Below are positions 21,167-24,113 of a DNA stretch of 24,113 bases, piece by piece. The DNA lies in contig QFQY01000065.1 in NCBI GenBank assembly GCA_003248805.1, positions 1 to 24,113 of the forward strand, read 5' to 3'. The notes under the pieces are model-generated. The model saw only the letters and a program-made list of their open reading frames with translations, had not been told where the DNA came from and searched no databases. Source of the stretch: Chelatococcus sp. (GTDB taxonomy: Bacteria > Pseudomonadota > Alphaproteobacteria > Rhizobiales > Beijerinckiaceae). Position 1 is the stretch's first letter, and every line of letters starts with the position of its first letter. The position numbers were made by a program, and so were the translations under genes.

Positions 21167-21234
21167 GCGGCTTTATGCGAGCCCGGCTGGGCGCGTTGGC
21201 GGTCGTTGCGTACGGGCCGCGAAGCGGCGGCGCG

Positions 21235-22071
21235 TCACGCCGTCCGCGATGCTTGCGTCGTGGCCAGCAGGTCGCGCAGCGTCGTGATCGTCGAGGCGTC
21301 TGCGACGCCGTCGACGCGCTCGGGGCGCCAGTGGCGCTGGAAGGCGGCGACGACCGCTTCCGTCCTCTCGTCGAAAATCCCGTCGACCGCGATGCCGTAG
21401 CCCAGCATGGCGAACATCGCCTGCAGCGCCTCGACCGGCTGGCCGCCGTCGCCGCGCGCGAAATAACGGCCGCCACGGATCGGTGCCGGCTCGCTCCAGA
21501 GGCCGACGCCGCCTTCCGCGAAATGCCGCCAGGGAAATTTCTCGCCGGGGTCGATCTTGCGGCCCGGCGCCACGTCGGAATGGGCCAGCACCCGCTCGGG
21601 CGGAATCGACCAGCGCTCGCAGATGTCGCGGCAGAGGTTCAGGGTCGCGGCGACCTGTTCGGGCGGGAAATCCGGCAGCCCGCCGGGATGGCCGGGATTG
21701 GCGATCTCGATGCCGATCGAGCAGGAGTTGACGTCGGTCTCGCCGGCCCAGTGCGAGGCGCCGGCATGCCAGGCGCGCCGGCTCTCCGGCACGAGCTGGA
21801 GCGTGTGGCCGTTCTCGAAGACGAAATAATGCGACGAGACCTGCGAGACCGGGTTGCAGAGCCATTGCAGCGCCTCGCCGGCCACCGGCATGCCGGTGTA
21901 GTGCAGGACGAGCATGTCGGGGCGGCGCGGCGATCCGTCCGGTGCGGCGGGTTTGCGTTCGCCATGGTTGGGGGAGGGGAACACCTTGGCCGCGAAGCGG
22001 CTGTCGGGCGTCGCGGTTTCGGTCGTGGCTGGTCCGGTCATGGTCGCGGGATTCGGGGTTCGCGGGTTCAT
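21235..22071 (-). CDS. N-acetylmuramoyl-L-alanine amidase (Amidase_2, AmpD/AmiD type) with peptidoglycan-binding domain
   Basis: A 278-residue zinc amidase that cuts the MurNAc-L-alanine bond. The catalytic domain spans about 50-185: MLVLHYTGM (zinc ligand His57), SSHYFVFENG, WHAGASHW, NSCSIGIEIANPG (Glu121), and LAHSDVAPGRKIDPGEKFPW with zinc ligands His164 and Asp174. Residues about 208-275 are a PG_binding_1 three-helix domain (LQAMFAMLGYGIAVDGIFDERTEAVVAAFQRHW). E. coli AmiD has this same two-domain build but is a lipoprotein; here no signal peptide or lipobox is visible, so it may act in the cytoplasm on recycled muropeptides like AmpD. The start at 22071 shares ATGA with the stop of the preceding TerB/J-domain gene, so it is translationally coupled. 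An alternative start at 22041 would not change the domains. Confidence 0.92.
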   Translation of the reverse strand: MNPRTPNPATMTGPATTETATPDSRFAAKVFPSPNHGERKPAAPDGSPRRPDMLVLHYTGMPVAGEALQWLCNPVSQVSSHYFVFENGHTLQLVPESRRAWHAGASHWAGETDVNSCSIGIEIANPGHPGGLPDFPPEQVAATLNLCRDICERWSIPPERVLAHSDVAPGRKIDPGEKFPWRHFAEGGVGLWSEPAPIRGGRYFARGDGGQPVEALQAMFAMLGYGIAVDGIFDERTEAVVAAFQRHWRPERVDGVADASTITTLRDLLATTQASRTA

Positions 22072-22817
22072 GCCGGTTCCGGCGAGAGGCCGGCGGCGAG
22101 CCCGCGCTCCTTCTCGATCCTGTCCCAGGCGGCGTTGATCGCCGCCAGCCGCCGCGTCGCGATGGCCACGGCCTCGCTCGGCAGGCCGCGCGCGACCTGC
22201 CGGTCGGGATGGTGCTCGGAGACGAGCCGGCGATAATGCGTGCGGATTTCCGCGTCGGTCATGTCGCGGTCGGCCCCGAGCACGAGGTAGGGATCGTCCC
22301 GGCGGCGCATATGGCGGGCCTCGATCCGGGCGAAATCCCGCTCGGAGATCCCGAAAATCGCCGCGACGTCGCTGAGATAGGCATGCTCGGCCTCGTGGAT
22401 CGCGCCGTCGGCGGCGGCGATCAGGAACAGCCCGTCGAGCACGTTCTCCAGCAGCGCGGGCTCGTCACGGAAAGCGTGCGCGATCTGGCCGGCATAGGCC
22501 TCGAAGCCGGCGCTGGTCTGCTTGGCGAGATCGAACAGGCGCTCGATGCGCGCGCGCTCCGCGGGGGGCACGTCGACGATGCGGCGGAAGGCGGTGACCT
22601 CGTCGCAGGTGACGACGCCGTCGGAGCGGGCCATCTTCGCCGCCAGCGCGACGAGGCCGGTGGTGAAGACGAGTTCGCGCGGGGCAGGGCCGAAGGGCGC
22701 GCCTTCCCTGTCGACCAGCACATGGCCGGCCAGCGCGCCGACGAGCGCGCCCAGCGGGCCGCCGAGCGCGAGACCGAGTCCGCCGCCGCCGAGCGCTCCC
22801 CAGAATGTCGAAGCCAT
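22068..22817 (-). CDS. DjlA-like protein: TerB domain plus C-terminal J domain
   Basis: A 249-residue protein. A Gly/Ala-rich hydrophobic N-terminus (FWGALGGGGLGLALGGPLGALVGALAGHVL, about 5-34) could be a membrane anchor or glycine-zipper, as in DjlA. Residues about 50-165 match the TerB-like helical domain (TTGLVALAAKMARSDGVVTCDEVTAFRRIV and LDGLFLIAAADGAIHEAEHAYLSDVAAIFGI, two acidic D-G-x repeats). Residues about 174-240 form a J domain with the essential HPD (203-205) in LVSEHHPDRQV, the site that stimulates DnaK. It is a co-chaperone that would bring DnaK to the membrane or envelope. Start MASTFWG is at 22817, behind GGGAG. Its stop overlaps the amidase start, suggesting a joint envelope role. 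Confidence 0.9.
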   Translation of the reverse strand: MASTFWGALGGGGLGLALGGPLGALVGALAGHVLVDREGAPFGPAPRELVFTTGLVALAAKMARSDGVVTCDEVTAFRRIVDVPPAERARIERLFDLAKQTSAGFEAYAGQIAHAFRDEPALLENVLDGLFLIAAADGAIHEAEHAYLSDVAAIFGISERDFARIEARHMRRRDDPYLVLGADRDMTDAEIRTHYRRLVSEHHPDRQVARGLPSEAVAIATRRLAAINAAWDRIEKERGLAAGLSPEPA

Positions 22818-22835
22818 CGTCCCGTCTTCTCCCAA

Positions 22836-23302
22836 GCGTTCCGGCGAGGCCGGTCCGTCATTGCTAGCGCGCTTTCCGATCCCGCGAAATCATCCGGGGC
22901 CAGGGCTTCGCGCACCCGGTGCCCGTCTTCCAGCGAGCGGGCCGCCAGGGCGGCCTGAGGCGCGATCTGGCCCCGTTCAGGCCGGGCGCGGGCATCGCTG
23001 GATACTTTGTTCCCGATGTGAAGTGCGACATTCCGACGCAGACTCGGCGCGGAAAACATCAATTTTTCCAAAGCGAGGCTGAGAATGTGGCGAAAATCTG
23101 GCGGAGATGCCGACGCCGGCAAACGACTTCCCGAAAGAAGCGGAAGCGTGAATCAGAGCATTTGTCGCGCCGCCGAAAACTTCGAAGATCAGTAAACGAT
23201 CAATTTTTGTCGATGAAGGGAAGAAATCGTTTGGCCTCCTCAGAGGTCCGATTCCCTCCACAATTCGTCACCACTCCGGTTCGCCCTCGACGACCGAAAT
23301 GG
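22836..23302. other. 467-base intergenic region between divergent DjlA-like and transglycosylase genes
   Basis: This region lies between divergent genes. I see no convincing protein, though a minus-strand frame stays open from about 23122; its residues look like random high-GC translation. From about 23020 to 23220 the base composition becomes clearly more AT-rich than the surroundings (CAATTTTTCC near 23060, GATCAATTTTTGTC near 23200), fitting promoter DNA for the plus-strand gene. No reliable -35/-10 pair or known operator was found. Confidence 0.5.
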
Positions 23303-23323
23303 ATGATGAGGGTTCTCCCGGAC

Positions 23324-23944
23324 ATGAAAATTACCTTTGCTGGTGCCGCCGCCCTGTCGCTGATTTGCCTGAGCGGTGCCGCTCTCGCCAACGACATGGT
23401 CAACGGCGAAACCGACGCCAGGGCGTTCATCGTACGAGACGCAGAGATCATGCGCGCCAAGGCTGGCGAGGGCGGCAAGACCGCTTCCGCGACGCCGTTC
23501 GAGCAGAAGGCCGAGGCCGCGCAGGGCGGATCGGAAGGGCGCGCTGCCCGGGCGCTCGCCGCGCCGGCGGGATCGGACGGGCTCAAGGCCATCGTCGCCC
23601 GCCATGCCGCCGCCAACGGGGTGCCCTTCGCGCTCGCCGACGCCGTGGTGCGGATCGAGAGCCGCTACAATCCGCGCGCGGCCCACGCCGGCAATTTCGG
23701 CCTGATGCAGATCCGCCACCAGACGGCGCGGGGCGTCGGTTACACCGGGGGCGCGAGCGGCCTGCTCGATGCCGAGACCAATGCCCGCTACGGCATGAAG
23801 TATCTCGCCCAGGCCTACCGGCTGGCCGGCGGCGATACCTGCCGCACCATCATGAAGTACCAGAGCGGCCACATGACCGATCGGATGAGCGGCGCCAACC
23901 GCACCTATTGCGCCAAGGTCCGCACCATCACGGCGCGGAACTGA
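23324..23944 (+). CDS. Secreted lytic transglycosylase (SLT domain)
   Basis: A 206-residue secreted enzyme. Residues 1-22 (MKITFAGAAALSLICLSGAALA) are a Sec signal peptide with an ALA cleavage site. A low-complexity linker rich in Ala, Gly and Glu follows (about 30-85). The SLT domain runs from about 88 to 200: AVVRIESRYNPRAAHAGNFGLMQIRHQTARGVGY carries the catalytic glutamate (Glu112) and the GLMQI motif, and ETNARYGMKYLAQAYRLAGGD and IMKYQSGH complete the fold. It cleaves the MurNAc-GlcNAc bond to give 1,6-anhydroMurNAc ends. Three in-frame ATGs exist (23303, 23306, 23324); I choose 23324 because it places the signal peptide at the very start, with GAGGG at 23308-23312. It lies just upstream of rnpB and is divergent from the DjlA-amidase pair. 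Confidence 0.9.
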   Translation: MKITFAGAAALSLICLSGAALANDMVNGETDARAFIVRDAEIMRAKAGEGGKTASATPFEQKAEAAQGGSEGRAARALAAPAGSDGLKAIVARHAAANGVPFALADAVVRIESRYNPRAAHAGNFGLMQIRHQTARGVGYTGGASGLLDAETNARYGMKYLAQAYRLAGGDTCRTIMKYQSGHMTDRMSGANRTYCAKVRTITARN

Positions 23945-23955
23945 GCGCCGGCCGC

Positions 23956-23984
23956 TTGACGCAGGCGGCCCCAGCGCGCATCTC
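23956..23984 (+). promoter_or_regulatory. Predicted rnpB promoter
   Basis: CTTGACG places a -35 hexamer TTGACG at 23956-23961; 17 bases later CATCTC at 23979-23984 is a weak -10. The inferred start near 23991 agrees with where RNase P RNA should begin. Alphaproteobacterial stable-RNA promoters often have a strong CTTGAC -35 like this. Confidence 0.5.
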
Positions 23985-23993
23985 ACCGCTGCC

Positions 23994-24113
23994 AGTCGGC
24001 TGGACGGCCGCTCCCGCAAGAGCTCAGCTTCTTTCGGGGGAGGAAAGTCCGGGCTCCACGGAAACACGGTGCCGGATAACGTCCGGCGGGGGCGACCCCA
24101 GGGAAAGCGCCAC
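23994..24113 (+). ncRNA. rnpB: RNase P RNA (class A), 3' part outside the window
   Basis: The catalytic RNA of ribonuclease P, which removes tRNA 5' leaders. The diagnostic conserved region GAGGAAAGTCCGGGCTCC is at 24040-24057, preceded by the GGCTGGACGGCCGC stem region and followed by ACGGTGCCGGATAACGTCCGG and CCAGGGAAAGCGCCAC, all typical of alphaproteobacterial type A RNA. Roughly the first 120 of about 400 bases are present. The 5' end is approximate (about 23991-23996). It reads in the same direction as the transglycosylase gene, starting about 50 bases after its stop. Confidence 0.97.

Noticed and set aside
22836..23122. Minus-strand open frame upstream of the DjlA-like gene as an N-terminal extension or separate small gene
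   Set aside because: It is not in the frame of the DjlA-like gene, shows no family similarity, and that gene has a good ribosome binding site and start at 22817.

Overview
The window is GC-rich (only short intergenic stretches are AT-rich) and packed with genes whose codon use, gene families and repeats fit an alphaproteobacterium of the Hyphomicrobiales (Rhizobiales), perhaps near Bosea or Methylobacterium. The genus is an inference from protein style and repeat type, not something the sequence proves. The content is mostly chromosomal core and housekeeping genes. I see no IS element, phage, CRISPR array, tRNA or integrase.

Left part (1-5.8 kb): the 3' three quarters of ettA (ABC-F translation factor) ends at a clear intrinsic terminator. 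It is followed by an unassigned protein with an alpha/beta-hydrolase-like GYSGG motif. A convergent junction there carries two palindromic elements, one of which recurs 12 kb away. Three minus-strand genes follow: a YitT-type membrane protein, an FMN-dependent L-lactate dehydrogenase (LldD type), and a cysteine-less carboxymuconolactone decarboxylase-family protein. After a 560-base gap comes a cold shock protein gene.

Middle part (5.9-14.9 kb): an EamA-type exporter is divergent from a MocR-type (GntR-aminotransferase) regulator, with palindromes between them. The best-understood unit comes next: sahR (ArsR HTH fused to a SAM-binding methyltransferase fold), metF and metH, tightly packed and behind an AT-rich palindrome that looks like the SahR operator. 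Together these make methyl-THF and use it to remethylate homocysteine, under control of the SAM-cycle product SAH. A flavodoxin-like gene with its own terminator ends this side.

Right part (14.9-24.1 kb): a minus-strand block holds a PAS plus degenerate-GGDEF protein and a MacAB-like tripartite efflux set (adaptor, ATPase, permease). Its adaptor carries an unusual Spy-like helical insert, and a dispersed repeat sits between adaptor and ATPase. Then come a MerR regulator fused to a DUF3471-like sensor region, and a translationally coupled pair encoding a TerB/J-domain protein and an AmpD/AmiD-type amidase. A plus-strand secreted lytic transglycosylase follows, and finally the 5' part of the RNase P RNA gene rnpB, cut by the window end.

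No clearly new multi-gene system stands out. The items most worth a second look are the adaptor insert, the MerR-DUF3471 fusion, the unassigned GYSGG protein, the degenerate GGDEF protein and the small repeats.
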